From contig JABLWW010000013.1 in assembly GCA_013178295.1 (NCBI GenBank), forward strand, positions 62,001 through 126,000: a DNA stretch of 64,000 bases, written 5' to 3'. Every line of letters begins with the position of its first letter. Position 1 is the stretch's first letter. Below the pieces are notes generated by a model. That model made no database searches. It was not told where the DNA came from and saw nothing but the letters and a program-made list of their open reading frames with translations. Positions 53,073-62,454 of the stretch are shown here, one piece after another. The translations under genes were made by a program, and so were the position numbers. The stretch is from Anaerolineae bacterium. GTDB taxonomy: Bacteria; Chloroflexota; Anaerolineae; Anaerolineales; Anaerolineaceae.

Positions 53073-56027
53073 TCACAGCCTGACGTGCACCTTGACGCGT
53101 GTGCCCTTGCCAGCCCTGGAATCAATGACCAGCTGGCTGCCCAGTTTTTTGGCGCGCTCGCGCATGCTGGTGATGCCCAGCCTGCCGTCTTCACCCAATG
53201 CCGCGGGGTTAAATCCGTTGCCGTTGTCGCTGATTTCCAGCACCACCGCCCCAGTTTGTTTGCGCAGGTGAATCTCAACGCGTGTGGCTTCGGCATGTTT
53301 CAGAATGTTGTTCAACGCCTCCTGAGCGATGCCATACAGCTCACTTTCGATCCATGCCGGAATCTCAAGGTCTTCATCCACTTGCAGCAGCGTCTTGATC
53401 TCAACCCGCCCTTCGACCGCCTCCAGCCTGCGGCGCAGCGCCCCCACCAGCCCATCCTGTTCGAGCGTGTGCGAGCGCAGGTTATAGAGCAGCAAACGCA
53501 TCTCCTTGAGCGCCTGGTTGGCAATGCTGCCAGCGCGCTCCAGCCAGTAAGCCACCTCGTCGCCCGAAGCTTCTCTCAGCTTGCGCTGCCAGCCGCGCGT
53601 CAGCAGGGTCAGACTGTAAAGATACTGGGTGATCGAATCGTGCAATTCGCGCGCCAGGCGGTGACGCTCCTCCATCACTGCCGCTTCCTGTGCATGCTCG
53701 CGCAGCCGGGCGCTCTCCAGCGCCGCCGCCACCTGATCGGCAATCGCCGAGAGCAGGGTCAACTGCTCCAATTTGAGCTGCGCCACGTTCTCCTGCAGCA
53801 GGCTGAAAACCCCCAGCAGCTGCCCGCCGATGCGCATGGGAACGCCGATGTACGCCGGGTAGCGGCAATACAAATCCGCAGGCCAGCCGGAATCGGCGCC
53901 CAGATCGGAGATGAGCAGCGGGTCAAAACGCCCATACACCTTGCCCAGCGGGCTGTCCTCCCACACCAGCACACGGATCGCCTCAAGCGCCGCAGGGGGA
54001 ACATTACACTGCTGCGCCAGGTAAAATGTCCTGCCATCCTTGGCGAGCAGATGTACAAAACCCGTCGCGCTGCCCATCACGTCCATCATCTTCTCCAGCG
54101 ACATTTGCAGAATTTCGTCCACCCCCAGCGAGCGGATGGTCATTGCAGCCACCTCATACAAAGCTTCCAGTTCGCGCGTGCGGTCTCTTACCCGCTGCTC
54201 CAGCATTTCCATAAAACGCGAGCGCTCCATAGCGGCCGCGATCATCTGCGCCGCCACCTCCAGCAAGCCAATTTCTTCTGTCCCCTCTTCCAGGTTCAGG
54301 GCGATTTCTTCAAATGCCAAAAACCCGACGATGCCGGGCGAATCCGCAAAGTGCAGATAGGCATTGATCGGCTGAAAGAGCAGATTGTTTGGCTTTTCCT
54401 CGTTGTGCAGGGCAGCTCCAAAAAAGTCTTTTGGCAAGCGTTGTAATTCATCCCCCTTGAGATACATACGCTGTCCGGTTTTGAGCGGCAGCAGACAGGA
54501 CGGCAAAGCCTGCGCCGCCATCTGCGAAGTTTGTTTGAGACGGGTGGTGAACAAGCCCTGCTGCCAGATATGCGTGCAAACAAAAGTGCCGCCATATTCC
54601 TGAGCGGCATAGAACAAAATGCGTTTTGCCCCTGTCAGCGAGCCAAGCAGTTGCAGCACCGCGCCAACAGCTGTGCCAAATTCATCGTTGCGGATAAAAT
54701 GTGCTGAAATTTCAGCCACAATGCGCTCATGCTGCAGCCGCCGACTGAGCTGCTGTTCAACCGTTTTGCGGGCGCCAATCTCTTCGGTCAGCTGGCGGGT
54801 ACGGGTTGCCACACGCGCTTCCAGTTCCAAATTCATTTGCTGCAGAGCGCTTTGGGCATTTTTTTCCTCGCTGATATCGCGCACAATACAGCCTATCTGA
54901 TAACCGCGTTCGGTGGGAATGCAAAAGTAACGCTCCTGGATAAAACGCATACCAGATTCAACCGGTCCGCGCAACAGGGCAGGCAGCTCGATTTCCCACA
55001 GCCTCCCCAGCAAATCGCCGCTGCCGCTTTTCAAAACCGCCAAAAGCTTCTCCTTGCCTTTCTGGCTCTGCAGCCCGGTCACATCATCCTCGCCCAGATA
55101 CTCCGCGCGCACCTCCCAAAGCGGATGCCCCAGCACGGCTTCGCTTTTTAGACCGCTGATGTCCTCCTGAGCACGATTCCACACGATGACATTCCCATTC
55201 ACATCCACCAGAAACATGCCGTCTTGCGATTGCTCAATAAAGCTGCGAAAACGTTGTTCCGTTTCCAGCAGCTTGATTTCGGTCTTTTTGCGGTCGGTGA
55301 TCTCGCGGTTGCTAAAGCGCCGTCCCAGATACCCTTTCTGTGCATCGAATACCGGGCGGCTCTGGCTGTTCACCCAGTGAATATGCCCATCGCGGGTAAC
55401 AATCCGAAAATCAATCGAGGACAGATTGTAATATTCCAGTTCTTCGGCAACATGCGCCAGCACGCGTTTGCGGTCTTCGGGATGAATAATCCTTTCAAAA
55501 AGTAAGGGATCGCTCATAAACTCCTCTGCCGCATAACCAGTGATACGCTTGCAGGCATTAGAGACATACAACAGGTCGCCGTTCGGCGAAAGCCAATACT
55601 CCCAGTCATAGGTAAAATCAATCAAAATACGGAAGCGTTTTTCGCTTTCCTCAAGGGCGTGCAGCAGTTCTTTGTGGGTGGTGATGTCGTGCAGCGTCAC
55701 CAGAAAACACGCCTCGCCCTGCAAATGAATCGCTGCGGTGTGCACTTCACAAAGAGCCTGAACGCCGTCCGGACGTACCACCCACTGTTCAATGGTCTTG
55801 CCTGGCTCACAAGCAAAAGCCAAAGGGGTACCGCACAGCGCTTCCAACGGTCTGCCTAAGATACGCTCCGCCGCCGGGTTCACCAGACGGACAACCCCGC
55901 CTGCATCCAGAATCAACAGCGGGTTAGGAGACTGATAAAAAAGGCTTTGCAAATATTCCGCAGGGGCTGGAGAAAAAGACGGCACTTCCAACCCCTGTTG
56001 CCTACGCGTCTTTGGACGAGTTTTCAC
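53073..56027 (-). CDS. PAS-GAF sensor histidine kinase, HisKA_3 type
   Basis: A 984-residue soluble kinase: three PAS domains (about 30-130, 135-260 and 270-400), GAF (about 435-590), GAF (about 625-770), HisKA_3 with RELHDSITQYLYSLTLLTRG and HATPase_c with QEALNNILKHA, SDNGNGFNP and LGITSMRERAKKLGSQL. It starts with GTG at 56027, 26 bp inside the end of the HD-GYP gene. The cognate regulator is most likely the LuxR-type gene 170 bp downstream. Two GAF domains suggest small-molecule or redox ligands; none can be named. Confidence 0.92.
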   Translation of the reverse strand: MKTRPKTRRQQGLEVPSFSPAPAEYLQSLFYQSPNPLLILDAGGVVRLVNPAAERILGRPLEALCGTPLAFACEPGKTIEQWVVRPDGVQALCEVHTAAIHLQGEACFLVTLHDITTHKELLHALEESEKRFRILIDFTYDWEYWLSPNGDLLYVSNACKRITGYAAEEFMSDPLLFERIIHPEDRKRVLAHVAEELEYYNLSSIDFRIVTRDGHIHWVNSQSRPVFDAQKGYLGRRFSNREITDRKKTEIKLLETEQRFRSFIEQSQDGMFLVDVNGNVIVWNRAQEDISGLKSEAVLGHPLWEVRAEYLGEDDVTGLQSQKGKEKLLAVLKSGSGDLLGRLWEIELPALLRGPVESGMRFIQERYFCIPTERGYQIGCIVRDISEEKNAQSALQQMNLELEARVATRTRQLTEEIGARKTVEQQLSRRLQHERIVAEISAHFIRNDEFGTAVGAVLQLLGSLTGAKRILFYAAQEYGGTFVCTHIWQQGLFTTRLKQTSQMAAQALPSCLLPLKTGQRMYLKGDELQRLPKDFFGAALHNEEKPNNLLFQPINAYLHFADSPGIVGFLAFEEIALNLEEGTEEIGLLEVAAQMIAAAMERSRFMEMLEQRVRDRTRELEALYEVAAMTIRSLGVDEILQMSLEKMMDVMGSATGFVHLLAKDGRTFYLAQQCNVPPAALEAIRVLVWEDSPLGKVYGRFDPLLISDLGADSGWPADLYCRYPAYIGVPMRIGGQLLGVFSLLQENVAQLKLEQLTLLSAIADQVAAALESARLREHAQEAAVMEERHRLARELHDSITQYLYSLTLLTRGWQRKLREASGDEVAYWLERAGSIANQALKEMRLLLYNLRSHTLEQDGLVGALRRRLEAVEGRVEIKTLLQVDEDLEIPAWIESELYGIAQEALNNILKHAEATRVEIHLRKQTGAVVLEISDNGNGFNPAALGEDGRLGITSMRERAKKLGSQLVIDSRAGKGTRVKVHVRL

Positions 56028-57654
56028 GCAAATGGTTTTCTTCGTGCTCAGTCACAATCTCTCCCTTGCGATAGGCAGCAATCAACGCCTCAACACATCT
56101 GGTATTGAAATGCACCTGTGCCTCAGAAAGGAGATAACGGAACACATCTTCCACAGGCAGCGCCTTGCGGTATGTGCGGTCAGAGGTCATAGCATCAAAC
56201 ACATCTGCCACCGAAATGATCTGCGCTGTGAGGGAAATTTCTCCATCCCCCAGCCCCTTGGGGTAACCGCTGCCATCCAACCGCTCGTGATGTTCCGAGA
56301 GTGCAGAAGATTCGTCGCTCAGCAGGCGAATCTCGCTGACGATGCGGGCGCCGATCTCAGGGTGGGTTTTGATCAATTCAAATTCCTCATTGGTCAACCG
56401 CGTGGCTTTAGTCAAAATCACACTCGGGATCGTAATCTTGCCAATATCATGCAGCAGACCGCTCAGGCGCACACGGTGGATCATCTCCCCATCCAGACCC
56501 AGCTCGCGGGCAATAGCAACCGAGTATTCGCTCACCCGCTGGGAATGGTCTTCGGTGTACGGGTCTTTGGCGTCAATGGCTGTGGTAAATGCCTTAATCG
56601 CATCCAGGAACAGGTTGTTGGCATCGGCATAAAGCTTGGTGATTTCCAAAATTGTGCCTGCCTGATTGGCAAAGATTTGCAGAGCCTCAGCATCCTCCTG
56701 CGTAAAGACACCGCTGCGCTTGTTGAAGGCTTCCAGCCCGCCAATGATGCGCTGCTGGATGATGCCGCGCTCGCTGCCCAGCACAATTTGATGCGTGCGC
56801 AGCGGAACGGCAAGCAAAGAACGGGTCACAAACCCCGTCTGACGGTCAATCCCGGCATAGTGGCGCTTATCCTGACGGACGTTGTTTGAAATGACCGTTT
56901 CGCCAGTTTGCACCACATGCCCAATGATCCCCTTCCCAGCTGGGACGCGCGGTTTTTCCACTCCCGCCTTGAGGTTGCTTGCCATGTACAGGATCAGATC
57001 ACCGCAGGCTGGGTTGTCCGGGTCAATCAAGAAGATGGAACTGGATTCGGCATCCAGCAGTTTGCTGGCAGAATCGATAATCACGCTCAGCAGCTGATCG
57101 CGGTCTAGGTTAGAGACAATCTTCTCAAAATTAGAAATCAACGTTTCCAAACGCTCAATACGCTTTTGCGCCCGCGCTGCACCAAGCGCCCTGTGAATAT
57201 CCAAAGCAACCCGCTGTGCGGCGACCTCCACCAGGTCAAGCTGCGGGCTACCAATATTGAACACCTGCAAAAAGCCAAACGTCCTTTCTTCCGCCACCAG
57301 CGGTATCAACAGCGTGTTTCTGATCTGCAGCTTGTGCTGCTGCCAGGGGTCAGTTAGCCATTGCGTTCCGCCGTTTGTGAAGAGCTTGATTTGCTTTAAC
57401 TCCAGCTTTTCCTGCCCAACTTTCTCCAGGTCAATCCGTTTTCCCAGCAGACGCGCCGCATCTGGCAAACCATGCGCCACACGCAGCACCAGCTCCTGCG
57501 CATCGTGATCCAGCAAATACAGCGCCCCCGCCTCCCCCTGCGAAAGACGAACCAGCCACTGGGTGGCTTTGACCAGCAGAGTCTCCAGATCGGCAATTTC
57601 AGCAATCCGATTGCTTTGTCTGAGCAAATCAAAAATTTCTGACGACTGCATCAT
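56002..57654 (-). CDS. GAF-GAF-HD-GYP protein, probable c-di-GMP phosphodiesterase
   Basis: A 550-residue protein. Two GAF domains (about 15-155 and 175-330) precede an HD-GYP domain (about 350-530) with DPYTEDHSQRVSEYS, LLHDIGKITIP, HPEIGARI and HHERLDGSGYPKGLGDGE, i.e. complete HD and GYP motifs. The reaction would be hydrolysis of cyclic di-GMP under control of GAF ligands. Its stop lies inside the start of the histidine kinase gene. GGAG is about 8 nt from ATG. The last 20 residues (EHEENHLRENSSKDA) are a polar tail. Confidence 0.92.
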   Translation of the reverse strand: MMQSSEIFDLLRQSNRIAEIADLETLLVKATQWLVRLSQGEAGALYLLDHDAQELVLRVAHGLPDAARLLGKRIDLEKVGQEKLELKQIKLFTNGGTQWLTDPWQQHKLQIRNTLLIPLVAEERTFGFLQVFNIGSPQLDLVEVAAQRVALDIHRALGAARAQKRIERLETLISNFEKIVSNLDRDQLLSVIIDSASKLLDAESSSIFLIDPDNPACGDLILYMASNLKAGVEKPRVPAGKGIIGHVVQTGETVISNNVRQDKRHYAGIDRQTGFVTRSLLAVPLRTHQIVLGSERGIIQQRIIGGLEAFNKRSGVFTQEDAEALQIFANQAGTILEITKLYADANNLFLDAIKAFTTAIDAKDPYTEDHSQRVSEYSVAIARELGLDGEMIHRVRLSGLLHDIGKITIPSVILTKATRLTNEEFELIKTHPEIGARIVSEIRLLSDESSALSEHHERLDGSGYPKGLGDGEISLTAQIISVADVFDAMTSDRTYRKALPVEDVFRYLLSEAQVHFNTRCVEALIAAYRKGEIVTEHEENHLRENSSKDA

Positions 57655-57902
57655 CCAACAGCTCCAGATGCACTTATGTTTTTACCAAACACACCATACC
57701 GAAATTAACAACAGACAACGCATCCTTCAAACAAATCCTGCAACGCATGCAGCATTTCACAAACCGCGCTCTTAAGTAGTATATCACTGTTATGCGGGGA
57801 TGGATTCCTTAGATTTTACATCTGCTTCCTTAATCCCGTGTTCTTATATATAATAATCCTGACTTGTTTGCGGGTTAAAAATTTTCACAAGGAGAAAAAA
57901 CG
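57655..57902. other. 248-bp divergent spacer between HD-GYP and SCP2 genes
   Basis: No gene is supported. A TATAAT at 57849-57854 on the plus strand is a likely -10 box for the SCP2-ADH-AOR unit. Nothing else notable is seen. Confidence 0.5.
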
Positions 57903-58319
57903 ATGCTCAAATTCCCCTCTGACGAATGGATCAAGGAGCTTAGCAAACAGCTCAACGAAAGCGCAGACTATGAACGTTCTGCCAAAGACTGGGAAGGCGA
58001 TTTTGCTTTTATCGTTGAACCTGATGAAGCCTACCCTCAGACAGCATATCTCTATCTTGATCTTTTCCATGGCAAAAGCCCCAGCGCGGGAATTTTAAAC
58101 AGCGTGGACGAAAAACCTGCCAAATACACGCTGGCAGCTCCATTCTCTGCCTGGCGCAAGGTCATCGAGGGCAAGCTTGACCCCATTCAGGGAATGATGA
58201 CGCGCAAACTGAAGCTTCAAGGCGATATGATGCAGATCATGCGCTACCCCAAAGCCGCCAAAGAAATCATCGCCTGCTGCGCCAAAATCCCTACCGATTT
58301 TGACGGTCATCACAGCTAA
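57903..58319 (+). CDS. SCP2 sterol-carrier-like protein
   Basis: A 138-residue SCP2-family protein: LSKQLNESADYERSAKDWEG, then DFAFIVEPDEAYPQTAYLYL, APFSAWRKVIEGKLDPIQGM and MMTRKLKLQGDMMQIMRY. The fold binds lipids or hydrophobic acyl compounds. Located 34 bp before the alcohol dehydrogenase gene with AGGAG before the ATG, it is probably the first gene of the alcohol/aldehyde unit. TATAAT lies at 57849-57854, about 50 nt upstream. Whether it delivers a hydrophobic substrate to the oxidoreductases is inference. Confidence 0.85.
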   Translation: MLKFPSDEWIKELSKQLNESADYERSAKDWEGDFAFIVEPDEAYPQTAYLYLDLFHGKSPSAGILNSVDEKPAKYTLAAPFSAWRKVIEGKLDPIQGMMTRKLKLQGDMMQIMRYPKAAKEIIACCAKIPTDFDGHHS

Positions 58320-58353
58320 CTGCGGCAGCACCCTATTTTGAGGAGAAAAACCC

Positions 58354-59517
58354 ATGTGGTATTTTGTCTCACCGAAAATTGTCTTCGGCGAGGACGCTCT
58401 GGACGCGCTCGAAGAGCTGGAAGGCAGCCGCGCCCTGATCGTTACCGATCAAACGCTGGTCAAACTGGGGATTGTGGAAAAGATACAATCCCGTCTGCGC
58501 AACAACGGTTTCGACACCCGCGTTTTTGACGAAGTGGAGCCTGACCCCTCGCTTGAAACTGTCCAGCGCGGCGTCCAAATTGCAAACCAGTACCAGCCCG
58601 ATTGGATTGTGGCGCTGGGCGGCGGGTCACCGATGGACGCCGCCAAGAGCATCTGGGTGCTGTATGAGCACCCCGAAATGCAGGCAGGCGAAATCACCCC
58701 TATCGTTCAGCTCAAAATGGGCAGCAAAGCCCATCTGGCAACCATTCCTACCACCAGCGGCACAGGCTCTGAGGTAACATGGGGCATCGTGCTCACCAAT
58801 CAGGCGGAGCAGCGCAAGATGGGTCTGGGCAACCGCGCCAATCTTGCCGATATTGCCATCGTTGACCCGGCGCTGGCAGCCGGGATGCCCCCGCAGCTAA
58901 CCGCTGACACCGGTCTGGATGCCCTCACCCACGCCGTGGAAGGTTACACCTGCGCCTGGCACAACGACTTTGCCGATGGGATGTGCCTGGTTGCGGCGCG
59001 TTTGGTGATGACCTATCTGCCGCGCGCCGTCGCCAACGGCAAGGACATGGAAGCGCGCGAGCATCTGCACAACGCTGCCGCCTGTGCTGGGCTGGGGTTC
59101 AGCAATGCGCTGGTTTCTGTCGCGCACGCCATGGGGCACACACTGGGCGCCACTTTCCACATCCCACACGGCAGAGCAGTCGGGCTGGTGTTGCCCTATA
59201 CTATCGAGTTTTGCGCTGCCGAAGCCCCTGAGCGTTTTGTTGATTTGGGAAAATTCATCGGCTGCGTCAACCAGGACGGTCAGGCTGGCGCCCGCCAGCT
59301 GGCGCAAGCCATCCGCGGCCTCTGCCAGACAATTGGCGAGCCTCTCAGCCTGCATCAAGCCGGGCTGGACGAGAAGGCATTCGAGAACGCGCTGGAAAAG
59401 ATGATTGACGACGCCTTCAACGACGCTTCGATGGTTTCTTCCTCGCGCTCACCAGGTTATGACGAACTGCGCCAGATCTTCCGCTGTGCCTACTACGGCA
59501 CACCAGTGGACTTCTAA
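58354..59517 (+). CDS. Iron-containing alcohol dehydrogenase
   Basis: A 387-residue group III alcohol dehydrogenase. The NAD(P) site shows ALGGGSPMDAAKSIW near 90 and TIPTTSGTGSEVT near 130. Metal ligands: Asp and His in DTGLDALTHAVEGY, His in VAHAMGHTLGA and His in HIPHGRAVG. It oxidises an alcohol to an aldehyde or the reverse. The AOR gene follows within 33 bp, so alcohol to aldehyde to acid is a likely two-step path. Identity as methanol, ethanol or 1,3-propanediol type cannot be settled here. Confidence 0.93.
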   Translation: MWYFVSPKIVFGEDALDALEELEGSRALIVTDQTLVKLGIVEKIQSRLRNNGFDTRVFDEVEPDPSLETVQRGVQIANQYQPDWIVALGGGSPMDAAKSIWVLYEHPEMQAGEITPIVQLKMGSKAHLATIPTTSGTGSEVTWGIVLTNQAEQRKMGLGNRANLADIAIVDPALAAGMPPQLTADTGLDALTHAVEGYTCAWHNDFADGMCLVAARLVMTYLPRAVANGKDMEAREHLHNAAACAGLGFSNALVSVAHAMGHTLGATFHIPHGRAVGLVLPYTIEFCAAEAPERFVDLGKFIGCVNQDGQAGARQLAQAIRGLCQTIGEPLSLHQAGLDEKAFENALEKMIDDAFNDASMVSSSRSPGYDELRQIFRCAYYGTPVDF

Positions 59518-59550
59518 CCCGTTTTACCAGCAAAGGCAAAGACAGACACC

Positions 59551-61338
59551 ATGAACGGATATACAGGCAAACTTCTGCATGTTGACCTCAGCAATCACAA
59601 GACATGGGTGGAAGACCTCAACCTGGATTTCGCCCGCGAGTACATCGGCGGCAGCGGGCTGGCGGCCCGTTATCTCGACGAGCGCATTGACCATCAGACC
59701 GACCCACTGGGAAGCGAAAATACGCTGATATTCATGACCGGCCCGTTGGTTGGCACCGCCATGCCCTCCGCCGGACGCTACTCCGTATGCGCCCTTTCAC
59801 CGCTGACCGGCATCTGGGGCGAAGCCAACAGCGGCGGTTTCTTTGGGCCCGAACTGCGCTTCTCCGGCTATGACGGCATCTTCATCACCGGCAAGGCAGA
59901 AAAGCCCACCTGGCTTTCCATTGTTGAGGGCAAAGTCCAACTACACGATGCCAGCGGGTTAATCGGCTGCGACACATACGAGACCCAGCGCAGGGTGCGC
60001 CAGATGCTGGGTGATGAACGCACCCGCGTTGCCTGCATCGGTGTTGCCGGTGAAAAGCTGGTCAAAACCGCCGCTGTGATCAATGATCACGGGCGCGCAG
60101 CCGCCCGCACCGGCATGGGAGCGGTGATGGGCGCCAAAAACCTCAAAGCCATCGCCGTGCGCGGTTCTGCCGCCGTTCAGCTGGCAAATGCCGCGATGTT
60201 CCGTGAGACGGTCAAACAAATTGCCCACCGCCTCAACGATGACCTCGCCGCGCAGGCGATGAAACTGGCAGGCACCGCCGGATACGTCAACATGGGCTTA
60301 ATGTACGGCGATATGCCCATCCGCTACTTCCAGCAGGGCGAGTGGGAGCCTGCGGAGAATCTTTCTGGTGTGCTGATGGTGGAACAGTATCAAAACCGCA
60401 ATACGGCTTGTTTCCGCTGTCCAATTGCCTGCGGGCGCGAGACGCGCGCCCCCAGCTATCAGCTGGAAAAGGTTGACGGGCCGGAATATGAGACTGTCGC
60501 CGCCTTGGGCTCTCTGCTGATGATAGACAACCTGGAAACCGTCATCATGGCAAATCATCTCTGCAACCTGTACGGCATGGATACCATCAGCGTAGGCTGC
60601 ACGATTGCCCTGGCGTGTGAGCTGTCGGAGCGCGGTATCCTCTCGCCCGCCGACACCGATGGGATGGAAATCCGTTACGGCGATGCCGAGACGCTGCTGC
60701 GCCTGGTGGAAAAAACCGCCCGGCGCGAAGGTTTTGGTGATGTGCTGGCAGAAGGCAGCGCATCGCTGGCAGAGCGCTTTGGCGTGCCTGATCTTGCCGC
60801 AACCGTCAAACGTCTGGAAGTGCCCATGCATGATCCGCGCGCCTTTTCCGGCATGGCAGCCATTTATGCCCTCTCACCGCGCGGCGCATGCCACATGCAG
60901 GGCGATATCTACGGCGTAGATACCGGACAGGGTCTGGCGCCCGAACTGGGCATCCTCCCCGGCGAACGCTTTGATTCCTCGCAGGAAAAAGGGCGTCTCG
61001 CCGCCCTCAGTCAGGCATGGCGCAGTCTCTACAATGCTCTGATCCTCTGTCAATTCCAAAATCCCGGCGTTGATCTGGTGTTGCAGGCGCTCAACGCCGC
61101 CACAGGCTGGGATTACACCGTCGAAGAACTCATCCCCATCGGGAAACGCATTGTAACGCAGAAGCGCCGCATCAACCTGCGCCGCGGCATCACCCGCAAG
61201 GATGACAGCCTGCCCAAAATTCTCCTTCAACCGCTGGAAGGCGGCACAGAGGGCAACGTGCCCAATCTGGAAGAAATGCTCACCGCCGCCTATCAGGAGT
61301 TCGGCTGGGACGCCCAAAGTGGAATCCCTCTATTGTGA
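59551..61338 (+). CDS. aor: Aldehyde ferredoxin oxidoreductase (second copy)
   Basis: A 595-residue AOR-family tungsten/molybdopterin enzyme. [4Fe-4S] ligands C287, C290 and C294 (CFRCPIAC) and the C-terminal Cys in YNALILCQFQNPG; pterin motifs IWGEANSGGFFGPELRFSGYDGI near 88 and LCNLYGMDTISVG near 325. It follows the Fe-alcohol dehydrogenase and so probably takes the aldehyde made there. It shares only the family core with the first AOR at 3.4 kb and has no dedicated ferredoxin gene. A promoter for the next gene overlaps its very end. Confidence 0.94.
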   Translation: MNGYTGKLLHVDLSNHKTWVEDLNLDFAREYIGGSGLAARYLDERIDHQTDPLGSENTLIFMTGPLVGTAMPSAGRYSVCALSPLTGIWGEANSGGFFGPELRFSGYDGIFITGKAEKPTWLSIVEGKVQLHDASGLIGCDTYETQRRVRQMLGDERTRVACIGVAGEKLVKTAAVINDHGRAAARTGMGAVMGAKNLKAIAVRGSAAVQLANAAMFRETVKQIAHRLNDDLAAQAMKLAGTAGYVNMGLMYGDMPIRYFQQGEWEPAENLSGVLMVEQYQNRNTACFRCPIACGRETRAPSYQLEKVDGPEYETVAALGSLLMIDNLETVIMANHLCNLYGMDTISVGCTIALACELSERGILSPADTDGMEIRYGDAETLLRLVEKTARREGFGDVLAEGSASLAERFGVPDLAATVKRLEVPMHDPRAFSGMAAIYALSPRGACHMQGDIYGVDTGQGLAPELGILPGERFDSSQEKGRLAALSQAWRSLYNALILCQFQNPGVDLVLQALNAATGWDYTVEELIPIGKRIVTQKRRINLRRGITRKDDSLPKILLQPLEGGTEGNVPNLEEMLTAAYQEFGWDAQSGIPLL

Positions 61339-61362
61339 AACTGCGTATCCATGTTGTAAAAT
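61333..61362 (+). promoter_or_regulatory. Candidate promoter before the B12-binding sensor gene
   Basis: TTGTGA (61333-61338), an 18-nt spacer and TAAAAT (61357-61362), starting within the AOR stop codon region. Predicted transcription would start near 61369, only a few nt before ATG 61375, again almost leaderless. Confidence 0.45.
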
Positions 61363-61374
61363 CTAGAATTGAGT

Positions 61375-62433
61375 ATGAGCAAATACAAGGAAATTTCGCA
61401 AACCCTTCTCGACCAAAAAGAGCTTCTGGCAGAGCAAATCGTCAGACGACAATATGACTTGCAGCCCATCCTGCTGGAGCGCTACGGACAGGCTGGCTGG
61501 AATGCAGCGCTGCGCGATCAAAAATACCACCTCACCTATCTGGCGCAGACCATCGCCTTCAATCAGGCAGGGTTGTTTGTCAACTATATCGAGTGGTCGC
61601 GCCAGGTGCTTGAAGCCTATGGCTTGACAAGCGAATTGTTTATCACAACCATCGAGTGCACCCAGGAGATTCTGGCAAAACACTTTGACGGCGAACAAGG
61701 CAAGATCATCCGCCGCTTTCTCCAAACGGCTCTTGCCCGTCTGCAATCGCCGCCCGACCCCTCCTTCAGCCAGCCCATTGTTGATGAAAACCAGGCGTAT
61801 GGCAAACTGGCAAAGCAATATCTGGAAACACTGCTCGTCCCCGATCGAAGCCAGGCACGCCGCCTGATCCTCGATGCGGTAAAAAACGGCGTATCCGTCA
61901 AGGATATTTACCTCAACGTGTTTCAGCCAGTGCAGCATGAAATTGGGCGGCTGTGGCAAACCAACCAAATCAGCGTGGCGCAGGAGCATTACGCCACCGC
62001 CGTAACACAGCAGATTATGTCACAGCTTTATGAGCATATCTTTGCCACGCCCAAAACGGGAAAGGTGCTGGTCGCTGCCTGCGTCGGCGATGAACTGCAC
62101 GAAATCGGTATCCGCATGGTGACAGACCTGTTTGAAATGGCAGGCTGGGACACGTTTTATCTCGGCGCCAACACCCCCGCGGCGGATATCATTCAAACCA
62201 TCAACAGCCATCAAGCCCACCTGCTGGCGGCTTCGGTAACGCTGCTGACACATCTGGACAGGCTGGAAGAGTTGATCGTCAGAGTCCGCAACTCTGCGGC
62301 TGGGGCAGTCAAGATTCTGGTGGGCGGCTACCCATTCAACCTGGCGCCAAACTTATGGAGAGAGATCGGCGCCGATGGTTCTGCGCCTGACGCCGAGACT
62401 GGGATTCTGGTTGCACAGCAGCTTTGCGCATAA
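61375..62433 (+). CDS. CarH-like cobalamin-binding sensor protein without DNA-binding domain
   Basis: A 352-residue protein. The N-terminal 130 or so residues form an unknown helical domain. The middle is a B12-binding-2 cap with W194-x9-E204-H205 (RLWQTNQISVAQEHYA), the Wx9EH motif of CarH-type adenosylcobalamin photoreceptors. The last part is a B12-binding Rossmann domain with the lower-ligand histidine H242 in GDELHEIGIRM, then LGANTPAADIIQ and VGGYPFN. No MerR helix-turn-helix is present. The histidine kinase gene follows within 22 bp, so the signal of light or B12 state probably goes to it. A TTG start two codons earlier (61369) is possible but ATG 61375 is preferred. Confidence 0.85.
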   Translation: MSKYKEISQTLLDQKELLAEQIVRRQYDLQPILLERYGQAGWNAALRDQKYHLTYLAQTIAFNQAGLFVNYIEWSRQVLEAYGLTSELFITTIECTQEILAKHFDGEQGKIIRRFLQTALARLQSPPDPSFSQPIVDENQAYGKLAKQYLETLLVPDRSQARRLILDAVKNGVSVKDIYLNVFQPVQHEIGRLWQTNQISVAQEHYATAVTQQIMSQLYEHIFATPKTGKVLVAACVGDELHEIGIRMVTDLFEMAGWDTFYLGANTPAADIIQTINSHQAHLLAASVTLLTHLDRLEELIVRVRNSAAGAVKILVGGYPFNLAPNLWREIGADGSAPDAETGILVAQQLCA

Positions 62434-62454
62434 GTCGCAGGAAAGGGCACCCAG

